Below the pieces are notes generated by a model. It made no database searches. It was not told where the DNA came from and saw nothing but the letters and a program-made list of their open reading frames with translations. From positions 682,001 through 746,000 of the forward strand of contig NZ_CP089468.1 in the NCBI RefSeq assembly GCF_021233435.1: DNA of 64,000 nucleotides, written 5' to 3'. This document shows, in pieces, positions 32,221 through 40,810 of the stretch. The DNA is from Halobacterium noricense. Lineage in GTDB: Archaea; Halobacteriota; Halobacteria; Halobacteriales; Halobacteriaceae. The position numbers were made by a program, and so were the translations under genes. Positions within the stretch are counted from its first letter, which is position 1; each line of letters begins with the position of its first letter.

Positions 32221-33402
32221 ATGCTCTCTATCGCGCTTGCCGGGAAGCCGAACGCCGGCAAGTCGACGTTCTACACCGCCGCGACGCGCTCGGAGGTGGA
32301 CGTCGCGAACTACCCGTTCACCACCATCGACGCGAACCGCGGCATCACCCACGTGCGCACGGAGTGCCCGTGTCTCACTCGCGAGGAGCGCTGCGGGAAC
32401 GAGAACTGCCACGACGGCAAGCGCTACGTCCCCGTCGAACTGCTGGACGTGGCGGGCCTCGTGCCGGGCGCCCACGAGGGGCGTGGGCTCGGCAACCAGT
32501 TCCTCGACGAACTCACGAACGCGGACGTCATCGTGAACGTCGTGGACGCCGCGGGCGCGACCGACGAGGAGGGCGAACCCGTGGAGGTTGGCACCCACGA
32601 CCCCATCGAGGACATCGACTTCATCGAGGAGGAGATGGACCTCTGGCTGGCGGGCATCGTCGACCGCAACTGGGAGACCGTCGAGCGCCAGTCCCGCAGC
32701 CCCGGCTTCGACATCGAGGAGGCCGTGACGGACCTGATGACGGGGTTCGGCGCGACCGAGTACGACGTCGCTGCCGTCCTCCGCGGGATGGAGTACTCCG
32801 AGGACCCGGTGCAGTGGACCACCGAAGACCGCGAGGCGCTCGCGCGCGGCATCCGCCAGCGCACGAAGCCCATCGTCGTCGTCGCGAACAAAATCGACGT
32901 CGCGCCCGCCGAGAACGTCCGGCGCCTGCTCGACCTCGACAAGCCCGTGATACCCGCGACCGCGCAGGGCGAACTCGCGCTCCGCCGCGGCGTCGACGCC
33001 GGCTTCGTCGACTACGACCCGGGCGACGAGGACTTCGAGATAACGGGCGAAATCAGCGAGGGCCAGCGCGAAGCCCTCGACGAACTCCGCGAGACGGTGA
33101 CCGAGTACAGCGGTACGGGCGTCCAGGCGGCGCTGAACCACGCGGTCTACGACCTGCTGGGCATGGTCACCGCCTATCCCGTGCAGGACCAGTCGAAGTG
33201 GACCGACGCGAGGGGCAACGTCCTCCCGGACGCGTTCCTCCTAGAGAACGGCTCGACGCCCGTGGACCTCGCGTACGCCGTCCACTCGGACATCGGCGAG
33301 GGCTACCTCCACGCGGTGAACGCCAAGACCAACCGCGAGGTCGGTGAGGGTTACGAACTCGAAGAGGGCGACGTCGTCAAAATCGTCTCCACCGCGAAGT
33401 AG
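32221..33402 (+). CDS. Obg/YchF-family GTPase with TGS domain
   Basis: A 393-residue P-loop GTPase: G1 GKPNAGKST, G3 DVAG, G4 ANKID, and a C-terminal TGS domain (VDLAYAVHSDIGEGY). Archaeal members are often labelled redox-regulated ATPase YchF, but bacterial YchF has an altered G4 that selects ATP; here NKID is intact, so GTP is expected. A cysteine cluster CPCLTREERCGNENC sits in the insert after G2 and may bind metal. It probably assists ribosome function. Its stop directly abuts the convergent methyltransferase. Confidence 0.9.
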   Translation: MLSIALAGKPNAGKSTFYTAATRSEVDVANYPFTTIDANRGITHVRTECPCLTREERCGNENCHDGKRYVPVELLDVAGLVPGAHEGRGLGNQFLDELTNADVIVNVVDAAGATDEEGEPVEVGTHDPIEDIDFIEEEMDLWLAGIVDRNWETVERQSRSPGFDIEEAVTDLMTGFGATEYDVAAVLRGMEYSEDPVQWTTEDREALARGIRQRTKPIVVVANKIDVAPAENVRRLLDLDKPVIPATAQGELALRRGVDAGFVDYDPGDEDFEITGEISEGQREALDELRETVTEYSGTGVQAALNHAVYDLLGMVTAYPVQDQSKWTDARGNVLPDAFLLENGSTPVDLAYAVHSDIGEGYLHAVNAKTNREVGEGYELEEGDVVKIVSTAK

Positions 33403-34179
33403 TCACCCCGAAGCGACGAACACGCCCACGGACCGCTCGACGACGAAGCTACCGTCGCCGATTTGCTCGCGGAACTTCTCTTCCAACTCGAAGGCGTCGG
33501 TGCCGTCGAAGCCCGGCAGCGAGAGCAGGGACGCGACCAGCGGCTCGGGCTTCGTAATCTCGAGTTCGTCCTCGAAGTCCCGGCGTTCGACGCTCGCGAA
33601 CTGCTCTCGGAGTTGGTCGGTGCCGTTCTCCAGCGCGAATCCGCCGTCGGCTGGCCGGCCGCCGAACGCGGCGACCGCGTCGAAGACGGCGGCGAGGTCG
33701 TCGATCCCGGTCGTCGCCGCGTACAGCGCCCCGTCGGGCTTGAGCACGCGCCGAATCTCCGAGAGTGCCTGCTCGCGGTCCCCGTCAGCGAGGTGTGAGA
33801 GCACGAAGTGGGCGGTGGCGGCGTCGAAAGTGTCGTCCGGGTAGGGGATGTCGCGGGCGTCGACCGAGTCGAAGTCGAACTCGCGGTCGACGTCCTCCAG
33901 CGCCTCCATCGCGTCCATCATCATCCCCGCGGAGTTGTCCGTCACGGTGACGTCCCAGCCGGCGGGAATCCGGTCGGCGTTGGCGGTCCAGAGCGCGCCG
34001 TGCCCCGAGCCCAGCGAGAGCACGACGGCATCCTCGGCGAGGTCGAACTGGTCGAACAGCCACTCGTGGGGAGAGCGGTCGGCCGTGGCGAACCGCGCGT
34101 GCAAGACCTGTCGGGCGGCGAGGTTCGATGCGTCCGCGTACTGGTCGGCGAGCGCGTCCTCGTCCTGCCAGGCGTCCAT
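33403..34179 (-). CDS. Class I SAM-dependent methyltransferase
   Basis: A 258-residue methyltransferase: motif I VLSLGSGHGALWTAN, acidic motif II around VTDNSAG, DARDIPYPDDTFDAATAHFV as motif IV, then RRVLKPDGALYAATTG. The substrate is unknown. ATG 34179 gives a normal N-terminus; an in-frame start at 34212 would add 11 residues and approach the UbiA gene. It follows the UbiA gene on the same strand, so prenylated quinone methylation is possible but unproven. Confidence 0.82.
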   Translation of the reverse strand: MDAWQDEDALADQYADASNLAARQVLHARFATADRSPHEWLFDQFDLAEDAVVLSLGSGHGALWTANADRIPAGWDVTVTDNSAGMMMDAMEALEDVDREFDFDSVDARDIPYPDDTFDAATAHFVLSHLADGDREQALSEIRRVLKPDGALYAATTGIDDLAAVFDAVAAFGGRPADGGFALENGTDQLREQFASVERRDFEDELEITKPEPLVASLLSLPGFDGTDAFELEEKFREQIGDGSFVVERSVGVFVASG

Positions 34180-34233
34180 AGCCGTCCAGACGCCGCCCGC
34201 ACCCTTCAGCACACCGCTCTCGCCGCGAGCGCG

Positions 34234-35091
34234 CTACGCGAGCGGCCGAAACCAGACCGCGGCGACCAGCACCGCGAGGAAGACGTAGCAGCCCCGCACG
34301 AGCAACATCGTCGCGACGGTTGGCTCGGCGCGTGCCGCGAACCACGCGACGACGGCGAACGCGGCGACTGCGGCGACGGCGCTCGGCGGGAAGACGGCGA
34401 GCGCGGCGAGCGCGACCACGCAGGCCATCGCAGCCGCCATCAGACCGTACGCGAGCCGCCGCGCACCGGGCTTCCCGAGTACGACGGCGACGCTGCGCTT
34501 GTCGATGGAGCGGTCGTAGTCGTAGTCCTGCGCGTCGTCGACGACCTTCACGCCCGAGAGCAGCACGAGCAACACGCCAGCGAACGCGACTGGGCGGACG
34601 GCGAGCGACTGGACTTGCGCGTAGTAGCCGCCGATGAGCGCGATGGAGATGCCGAGGGGGTAGCCCGTCGTCGTCGTGACGGGGTTCGTGTCAAGTTGGG
34701 GCGCGTGGTGGTATCCGACGAGCCACGCGGGCACGGCGAGCGCGGCCGCACCGGGGCCGACGAGCCACCAGAGGCCGGCGACGCAGGCGAAAAACGACAG
34801 CGACGCACCGCGGATGGCGAGCCGGCAGCCGTCCGGAGTGAGCGGGTGGTCGTCGTCCTCGCCGCGCACGTGGAAGTCCACGTAGCCGTCCTTGACGTGG
34901 GCGGTGTAGACGGCGAAGAACATCGCGGCGAGGTGGACGCTCGCGACGGTCAGCGAAAACTCGCCCGCGAGCACGGCCCCGAATCCGGCCGCGGCCAGCG
35001 GCGGCAGCATGAACACCGGGTGGACCTGCGACGCGAGCGCCGCGGCGGTCGCGCGGCCTCCACTCCCGTGTCGAGTGGTGTGCATACACAT
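34234..35091 (-). CDS. UbiA-family prenyltransferase
   Basis: A 285-residue integral membrane enzyme with about eight helices. Aspartate-rich prenyl-diphosphate motifs: KDGYVDFHVRGEDDDHPLT near residue 65 and VDDAQDYDYDRSIDKRS near residue 200. It attaches an isoprenoid chain to an aromatic or other acceptor; menaquinone, haem and lipid roles are all possible in haloarchaea. Two ATGs (35091 and 35085) are both possible. A methyltransferase follows on the same strand. Confidence 0.86.
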   Translation of the reverse strand: MCMHTTRHGSGGRATAAALASQVHPVFMLPPLAAAGFGAVLAGEFSLTVASVHLAAMFFAVYTAHVKDGYVDFHVRGEDDDHPLTPDGCRLAIRGASLSFFACVAGLWWLVGPGAAALAVPAWLVGYHHAPQLDTNPVTTTTGYPLGISIALIGGYYAQVQSLAVRPVAFAGVLLVLLSGVKVVDDAQDYDYDRSIDKRSVAVVLGKPGARRLAYGLMAAAMACVVALAALAVFPPSAVAAVAAFAVVAWFAARAEPTVATMLLVRGCYVFLAVLVAAVWFRPLA

Positions 35092-35164
35092 AACATAGTT
35101 CGCGGGCGGCATAACTGTCAGGGAGCGAACTACGCGGCCCGACGAGTGGAGAACGGAGGTGCCG

Positions 35165-36286
35165 CTACTGGAGCGCGTTCGTCGCCTCGCGCATGATGCC
35201 GAGGGCCTCGCGGAGCTGTTCGGTGTCCGTGGCGTAGGAGATGCGGGCGTAGCCCTCGCCGTGCTCGCCGAACGCGTCGCCGGGCACGACGACGACGCCG
35301 CGGTCGATGACCTCGTCCACCCAGCCGTCGGGCACTTTCGGCATCGCGTAGAACGCGCCCTCCGGCTTCGGGACGTCGAGGCCCATGTCTTCGAGTTCGT
35401 CGAGCACGAGGTCGCGGCGCTGCTCGAACTCCGTGACCATCTCGTCGACGACGTCCTGCGGGCCGCTGAGCGCGGCTTCGGCGGCGTGCTGGGCGGGCGC
35501 GCTGGCACAGGCCTGCGAGTACTGGTGGACGCGCAGCATGCGCTCGGCGCGGCGCTCGCTGGCGGCGACCCAGCCCAGCCGCCACCCCGTCATCGAGTAC
35601 GTCTTCGAGCACGCGCTCACCACGACGACGTTGTCGGTCTCCGCGAACTCCATCGGCGAGCGGTGTTCGCCGTCGAAGACGATGTGCTCGTACACCTCAT
35701 CGGAGACGCAGAGTACGTCGTGCTCGTCGGCGATGCGTGCGAACTCCCGCATGTCCTCGGGGGACTGCACCGCGCCCGTGGGGTTCGCTGGCGAGTTCAC
35801 GACGAACGCCGCCGTGTCCTCCGTAATTCTTTCTTCGACGGTCGCGGGGTCGAGGGTGAGGTCCTCGCGCAGCGGTAGGCCGACCGGCTCGCCGCCCGCG
35901 ATGCGCGTCAGCGCGTCGTAGGAGACGAACCCGGGGTCAGGGAACAGCACTTCCTCGCCGGGGTCGACGTGGGCTTCCAGCGCAAGGTGGAGCGCCTCGC
36001 TCCCGCCCGAGGTCGCGATGACGCCCTCGGGCGCGACGTCGAGGTCGTTGTCGCGCTCGTGCTTCCGGACGATGGCGTCCACGAGTTCGGGCGTCCCGCG
36101 GTTCGACGTGTACGCGTCCGCGTCGCCCGCCTCGATGGCGTCGACGGCGGCCTGCCGGGCGTGCTCGGGCGTCGGGAAGTCGGGCTGGCCGAGCCCGAGG
36201 TTGATGGCGTCCTCGCCGGCCGCCTCGAACACTTCCCGGATGCCGCTGATGGAGATGGCTTCGACTCGCTGGGAGAACTCCGTCAT
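35165..36286 (-). CDS. PLP-dependent class I aminotransferase
   Basis: A 373-residue aminotransferase of fold I. NLGLGQPDFPTPEHARQAAV opens the core; NSPANPTGAVQ carries the conserved Asn; SDEVYEHIVF contains the Asp/Tyr pair; the PLP lysine is in SACSKTYSMTGWRLGW; ARISYATD has the carboxylate-binding Arg. It probably acts on aspartate, alanine or an aromatic amino acid. ATG 36286 is favoured; an ATG at 36313 would add nine residues. Confidence 0.92.
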   Translation of the reverse strand: MTEFSQRVEAISISGIREVFEAAGEDAINLGLGQPDFPTPEHARQAAVDAIEAGDADAYTSNRGTPELVDAIVRKHERDNDLDVAPEGVIATSGGSEALHLALEAHVDPGEEVLFPDPGFVSYDALTRIAGGEPVGLPLREDLTLDPATVEERITEDTAAFVVNSPANPTGAVQSPEDMREFARIADEHDVLCVSDEVYEHIVFDGEHRSPMEFAETDNVVVVSACSKTYSMTGWRLGWVAASERRAERMLRVHQYSQACASAPAQHAAEAALSGPQDVVDEMVTEFEQRRDLVLDELEDMGLDVPKPEGAFYAMPKVPDGWVDEVIDRGVVVVPGDAFGEHGEGYARISYATDTEQLREALGIMREATNALQ

Positions 36287-36382
36287 ACGAACGACCCGGG
36301 CGTCGGACGCCATAATTCCTCCTGTCCGGCGGCCACCTTCTGCGAGCCGAACCGTTTTCTCCCGCAGTCCACGAACGGGAAT

Positions 36383-37411
36383 ATGGACCTCTCTGTCGTC
36401 GACCTCTCCCCGGTTCCCGAGGGCGGCACCGCGACGGACGCCTACGCGAACACCGTCGAGGCCGCCCAGCAGGCCGAACGCCTCGGCTACTCGCGCTTCT
36501 GGGTCGCCGAGCACCACGGCATGGGCGACACGCTCGCCGGAACCACGCCCGAAGTGTTGCTCGGCCACCTCGCCGCCGAGACGGACGAAATTCGCCTCGG
36601 CTCGGGCGCGGTCCTCCTCAACCACTACAGCCCGTTCAAGGTCGCCGAACAGTTCGGCGCGCTGGACGCGCTCGCGCCGGGCCGCGTCGACGCCGGCCTC
36701 GGGCGCGCGAACGGCTCGCCGGCCGTCGACCGCGCGCTCGGCACCGAACGCCACGTCCCGAATCCGGACGAGGACCATCGCGAGAAAATCGAGGCCGTCG
36801 TCAACCACCTCTACGACGACTACCCCGCCACGCACGCCTACAGCGACGTCGAGATTCCGCTCTCCGGCGAAGCGACCCCCGTTCCGTGGGCGCTCGGTTC
36901 CAGCCCCTCCAGCGCGGAAATCGCGGGCAAACTCGGCCTGCGCTACTGCTTTGCGGCGTTCATCCGCCCGCAGTTCGCCACGCACGCCTTCGAGGAGTAC
37001 CGTCAGGCCTTCCAGCCCTCGCAGTTGGCCGGCAGCGTCGACGAGCCGGAGGGCATGGTCGCCGTCAACGCCGTCTGCGCGGAGACTGACGAGGAAGCCG
37101 CGCGGCTGCGCGCGACCGCCGAAGCCTCCTTCGAGCGGATGCAGCGCGGCGTCACGGGCACCGCGCCGTCCGTCGAGGAAGCCATCGCCGAACTCGGTAG
37201 CGTCCCGGAGCCGACTCCTGAGACGCTGGACGAGGACGAGTGGCCGCGCGCCATCTCCGGCAGCCCCGAGAGGTTGAACGGCCTCTTAGAACAACTGGCG
37301 GACCGCGTCGGCGTCGACGAAGTGATGATTCAGCACGTCGTCGCCGACCACGACGACGCGCTCCGCTCGCACGAACTCCTCGCCGATGCCGTCGGCCTCA
37401 CGCCGCGCTGA
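36383..37411 (+). CDS. Luciferase-like (LLM) flavin-dependent oxidoreductase
   Basis: A 342-residue TIM-barrel protein of the bacterial luciferase-like group: LSVVDLSPVPEGGTATDAY and RFWVAEHHGMGDTLAGTTPE are the diagnostic N-terminal strands, RVDAGLGRANGSP the phosphate-binding segment. This subgroup (MsnO8-like) uses reduced flavin or F420; haloarchaea have F420, so either is possible. The TATA-like GTTTTC about 25 bases upstream fits ATG 36383. It diverges from the aminotransferase. Confidence 0.88.
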   Translation: MDLSVVDLSPVPEGGTATDAYANTVEAAQQAERLGYSRFWVAEHHGMGDTLAGTTPEVLLGHLAAETDEIRLGSGAVLLNHYSPFKVAEQFGALDALAPGRVDAGLGRANGSPAVDRALGTERHVPNPDEDHREKIEAVVNHLYDDYPATHAYSDVEIPLSGEATPVPWALGSSPSSAEIAGKLGLRYCFAAFIRPQFATHAFEEYRQAFQPSQLAGSVDEPEGMVAVNAVCAETDEEAARLRATAEASFERMQRGVTGTAPSVEEAIAELGSVPEPTPETLDEDEWPRAISGSPERLNGLLEQLADRVGVDEVMIQHVVADHDDALRSHELLADAVGLTPR

Positions 37412-37498
37412 CTGTCGTTCGACAGGACGGTCATAGCGGTAGCAGCGCGGAAACTCACTCCCTTCGGGGTGGGTTCCTGACAGGGGTAGTGGCTCGTC

Positions 37499-39160
37499 CT
37501 ACGCGGCCTGCTCGTCGACCGGACGGCCCGCTTCGGTCCCGACACCCGAGAATTCGAAGCGCGTGCCGCCCGCGTCGCTCTCCGTGATGGCGACGTCCCA
37601 GCCGTGCGCGTCCGCGATGCTGCGGACGATGTTGAGCCCGAACCCGGTGCCGTCCGGGTTCGTCGAGTAGCCCACGTCGAACACCGTCTCGCGGTCCGTT
37701 TCGGGGATGCCGGGGCCGTCGTCGCTGACGTAGAAGCCGTCGGCGTCGTCGAGGCTGCCGACGGAGACGGTGACGTCGTCGCCAGCGTGCTCCAGCGCGT
37801 CCTGCTGAGCGTGCGAGGCAGGGTTCGTGGAGCCATGTTCGACGGCATTCCGGAAGAGGTTCTCGAACAGTTCGCGGATGCGGCTCTCGTCGCCAGATAT
37901 CGTGCCGAGCGACGGCTCGGTGTCGAGTGTCGCCGCCTCTGTCTCGGTGGTCGCCCAGGCGTCCTCGACGACCGCGCGCAGGTCGACGCTGTCGAACTCG
38001 CTCACCAGTTGGCCGGTCCGCGCGAGCGCCAGGATGTCCTCGACGAGTTCGTTCATCCGTCTGAGCGCGTCCGCCGCCCGCCGGAGGGCGTCACTGTCAC
38101 GGTTCTCCCGTTCCAGCGAAATCGAGCCCTCCGCGACGTTCATCGGGTTGCGGAGGTCGTGGCTGACGACCGACGCGAACTCCTTCAGGCGGTCGTTCTG
38201 ACTGGCCAACTCGCGCTCGCGGCAGCGGAGTTGCTCGCGCGCTTCGAGCGAGGTGATGGCGTGCCCGATGGTCTCGCCGAGTTCCATCAACACCTCCCGC
38301 TCGGGCCCGTCGAAGACGTACGGGCGGTCGGCGTACACGCTCAAAATTCCGTGGACGGTGTCGCCGTCCACAATCGGGACGACCGCCACCGATTCGACGC
38401 CGTGCTCGGCGAACAGCTCCCGCCACGGCTCCATCGACGGGTCCGCCGAGACGTTCTGCGAGTACTGAATCTCGCTCGTGCGGATGGCGCGCCCGCCGGC
38501 ACCCTGCCCGTGGGCGTCGTCGCCGTCGACAGCGATGACGACGGACTCGTAGTACTCGTCGTCCAACCCTGCCCACGCGTCCGGCCGGAGTTCGCTGTCG
38601 GCCGGGTCGTAGCGCCCTATCCACGCCGACTCGTAGGGCTCGGACTGCTGGAGGCGCTCGCAGACCTGCTGTTCGAGTTCGCTGCGGGTGTCCGCGTTCA
38701 CGATTTCCCGCGTCGCGATGCGGAGCGTGTTGTTGATGCGGTTCAACTGGTCGACCTGAACCTGCTGTTCGCGGCGGCGCGAGTCGTAGACGCCGACCAG
38801 GTAGCCGATGAGGCCGCCGAGCGTCGCGGCGTTCAGCAGCGTCAGTGAGGCGTTCGCCGGCAGCGGCCCGGTGACGAGGACGCTCGCGAACAACCACGCC
38901 GTCGCCGCAGCGAGCACGACGACGCCGACGGCGACCCACGAGAACACGCGCGTGACGAACTGGTCGGCGACCACGTCGTTGCGCACGAGTTGCACGCCCG
39001 CGGCCACCACGAACGTGGCCAGCACTAACGGGAGGAGCCCGTTCACGACGACGCGCGCTGGCGCGCCCCACAGCACGCCGACGGTCCGCACGTGAAACGC
39101 GGAGAGGACGAGGCCAAGCACCACGATGGCGGTGCCGCCCGTCCGGGACGAGAGAGACAC
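37499..39160 (-). CDS. Membrane sensor histidine kinase with GAF domain
   Basis: A 553-residue kinase: four membrane helices (about residues 8-125), a linker coiled coil, a GAF sensor (about 150-315), HisKA with phospho-acceptor in FASVVSHDLRNP, and HATPase (N-box FENLFRNAVEH from residue 432, DDGPGIP, GTGFGLNIV). It should phosphorylate an unlinked response regulator. Odd feature: right after N-box VEHG there is an extra block of about 16 residues (STNPASHAQQDALEHA) that repeats the motif's end and is encoded by hairpin-forming DNA. All catalytic motifs are otherwise intact. Confidence 0.93.
   Translation of the reverse strand: MSLSSRTGGTAIVVLGLVLSAFHVRTVGVLWGAPARVVVNGLLPLVLATFVVAAGVQLVRNDVVADQFVTRVFSWVAVGVVVLAAATAWLFASVLVTGPLPANASLTLLNAATLGGLIGYLVGVYDSRRREQQVQVDQLNRINNTLRIATREIVNADTRSELEQQVCERLQQSEPYESAWIGRYDPADSELRPDAWAGLDDEYYESVVIAVDGDDAHGQGAGGRAIRTSEIQYSQNVSADPSMEPWRELFAEHGVESVAVVPIVDGDTVHGILSVYADRPYVFDGPEREVLMELGETIGHAITSLEAREQLRCRERELASQNDRLKEFASVVSHDLRNPMNVAEGSISLERENRDSDALRRAADALRRMNELVEDILALARTGQLVSEFDSVDLRAVVEDAWATTETEAATLDTEPSLGTISGDESRIRELFENLFRNAVEHGSTNPASHAQQDALEHAGDDVTVSVGSLDDADGFYVSDDGPGIPETDRETVFDVGYSTNPDGTGFGLNIVRSIADAHGWDVAITESDAGGTRFEFSGVGTEAGRPVDEQAA
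37784..37834. repeat. In-frame hairpin insertion in kinase N-box
   Basis: CCTGC...GCAGG (37801-37822, loop with GAGCGTGCG) and the weaker dyad GTGGAGCCATGTTCGAC (37828-37844) encode the extra block after the N-box. The same position in the kinase remnant at 11.8 kb has a longer version with a different but still complementary stem. Confidence 0.8.
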
Positions 39161-39234
39161 GAGTATGCCAATCGTTCGTGCTATTCGGGTAAGAGTCTAC
39201 CCCCGGCGGGACGAGCGAGGGCGGCGTCACACGG

Positions 39235-40047
39235 CTACAGTTCGATTCGCTCGACGAGTTGGTCGCTGTCGCCGCCGGTGTTGAGCGCGACGATGCGGAC
39301 GTCGTTCTCGATGCCGGACTTGTGGAGTTTCTCCTTCAGGAGGTTGTCGACCTGGTAGACGCCCGCGGCGTTGCGCATCTCGATTTCCACCAGCACGGGA
39401 CGTTCGTCGCCCTCCTCGAGGGTGACCGAGTCGATGGCCTGGCTGGAGATGGTGTTGATGCCACGGCCGCCGCGCTCGTAGGGGAGCCGCGACCGCCCGC
39501 GCTCCATGTCGAGGCCGTCCGCGACCCGGATGACCCCTGCCTCTGTCGTGAGCGGGTCCTCCTCGGTGTGGTGGCAGAGAATCGCGTGCAGCACCTCGGC
39601 TTTCACGCGCACGGCCTCGGGCGTCGCGTAGAACTCCGGGAGGATGCGGTCGAGGAGGTCCGCCGCCAGCGGAATCGAGTAGTACGCGTGCTCGTCGCGG
39701 TGGACGACGTGCCCGATGTCGTGTAGCGTCGCCGCGAGCGCGATGATGACACCCTCGTCGGCCTCGCCGAGCCCCTGGTCGGCCGCGCCGTTGAACTCGA
39801 CGCCGCCGCGCTTCAACAGGTCGTAGAGTTTGAGCGCGCGATTCCGGACGATTTCGATGTGCTTGGTCCCGTGGTCGTTGTACCCCTTCCGCTTGACCGG
39901 GTTGACGTTCTGCGCGTCGAGGTACGTCGTAATCTCGGGGTCGTCGGTGACGAACGCCAGCACCTCGTTCAAGCGCTCGTCCGGGAACGCGTGGTCCGCG
40001 TTCGGGTCGTACTCGCGGTCGGCGTCGGACTGCGTGGCGTCGCTCAT
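39235..40047 (-). CDS. HD-domain phosphohydrolase
   Basis: A 270-residue HD protein: GTKHIEIVRNRALKLYDLL with the first His, ATLHDIGHVVHRDEHAYYS with the HD pair and later histidines, ILCHHTEEDPLTTEAGVIRV with further ligands, and VADGLDMERGRSR. The C-terminal 80 residues form an alpha-beta domain of unknown role. It resembles archaeal HD proteins annotated as metal-dependent hydrolases; substrate unknown. It is distinct from the HD protein at 10.3 kb. Confidence 0.85.
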   Translation of the reverse strand: MSDATQSDADREYDPNADHAFPDERLNEVLAFVTDDPEITTYLDAQNVNPVKRKGYNDHGTKHIEIVRNRALKLYDLLKRGGVEFNGAADQGLGEADEGVIIALAATLHDIGHVVHRDEHAYYSIPLAADLLDRILPEFYATPEAVRVKAEVLHAILCHHTEEDPLTTEAGVIRVADGLDMERGRSRLPYERGGRGINTISSQAIDSVTLEEGDERPVLVEIEMRNAAGVYQVDNLLKEKLHKSGIENDVRIVALNTGGDSDQLVERIEL

Positions 40048-40192
40048 ACGTCGCCGATTCGTGGGCCGCCGTGAAAAACCGTGTGACGGTACCGGCTTCC
40101 TCGCAGTCGCCTCCCCGGAAGCGAGAGCGGTCGAAAACGGACCGCTCGTGTCCGCTCGTTGGCGTTACTGCGACACTGAAAGGAGCATAAAG

Positions 40193-40201
40193 CCTATAAT
40201 T
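40193..40201 (+). promoter_or_regulatory. TATA box of tatA
   Basis: CCTATAATT lies 26-34 bases before ATG 40227, so the shorter start is used rather than 40200. Confidence 0.55.
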
Positions 40202-40226
40202 GCGAACAGGCTACCACCGAGTAGCG

Positions 40227-40523
40227 ATGTTCACCAGTACTCCCCTGTTCATCGGCGGGTTGCCGGGCGGCATGGAGTGGGCAGTCATCCTGCTCATCGC
40301 CGTCCTCCTGTTCGGCGCGAACAAGATTCCGAAGCTCGCCCGCTCCAGCGGCGAGGCAATCGGCGAGTTCCAGAAAGGCCGCGAAGAAGTCGAGCAGGAA
40401 CTCCAGGAGATGCGCGACGGCCCCGAAGCCGAGGGCGAGACCGAGACCGAGAGCACGGAAACCGAGACCAGCGCGGACTCGACGAACGCCGACACGGACT
40501 CCGAAACTCCGTCCGGCAACTAA
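40227..40523 (+). CDS. tatA: TatA, twin-arginine translocase subunit
   Basis: A 98-residue protein with one membrane helix (about residues 16-31, WAVILLIAVLLFGANKIPKL), the conserved FG-x-x-K/R-I-P-x-L hinge, an amphipathic helix and an acidic, Thr/Glu-rich tail. It forms the pore of the Tat pathway, which haloarchaea use for most secreted proteins, among them three Tat substrates in this window. No tatC is present here. Confidence 0.93.
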   Translation: MFTSTPLFIGGLPGGMEWAVILLIAVLLFGANKIPKLARSSGEAIGEFQKGREEVEQELQEMRDGPEAEGETETESTETETSADSTNADTDSETPSGN

Positions 40524-40563
40524 CGTAACCGTTTTTCTCTGCCCCGTCCTCGCTCGACGTAGA

Positions 40564-40636
40564 GGGCGTGTGGCCAAGCGGACACGGCGAGAGGTTCCTA
40601 ACCTCTAGACCGCGGGTTCGAATCCCGTCACGCCCG
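40564..40636 (+). tRNA. tRNA-Arg (anticodon CCU)
   Basis: A 73-base cloverleaf: acceptor GGGCGTG/CACGCCC with discriminator G, anticodon arm AGAGG-TTCCTAA-CCTCT with anticodon CCT, and T-arm GCGGG-TTCGAAT-CCCGT. No intron, no encoded CCA. It reads AGG. Confidence 0.94.
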
Positions 40637-40655
40637 CTCACTCGCGGTGCTCGTT

Positions 40656-40711
40656 CACGGGCGTGACGTTGTCTCGTTCGCTATGCTCACGAGACTCCCG
40701 TCACGCCCGTG
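40656..40711. repeat. Nested hairpin carrying copies of the tRNA-Arg 3' end
   Basis: The arms CACGGGCGTGACG (40656-40668) and CGTCACGCCCGTG (40699-40711) are perfect inverse copies; inside, TCTCGT (40672-40677) pairs with ACGAGA (40689-40694). TCCCGTCACGCCCG at 40696-40709 is an exact 14-base direct repeat of the tRNA end at 40623-40636. It begins 20 bases after the tRNA. Confidence 0.8.
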
Positions 40712-40741
40712 CAAGCCGGAGCGAAGCGACGGCGCATCTAT

Positions 40742-40787
40742 CTTTCCATAAGGAGAGACTCCCGCCGTTTACGCCGGGAGGATGTCA
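40742..40787 (+). other. Paired hairpins, possible IS200/IS605-type right-end scar
   Basis: CTTTCC-ATAA-GGAGAG (40742-40757) is followed by CTCCCG...CGGGAG (40759-40780, a 10-base stem with one mismatch) and then GATGTCAC. Such a double hairpin followed by this kind of tail resembles the right end of haloarchaeal tnpB elements, where a guide RNA ends. No transposase is nearby, so only a scar could be left. It could also be a terminator for the convergent regulator. Confidence 0.35.
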
Positions 40788-40810
40788 CGCGCGGAACTCT
40801 GTGTAGCGGC

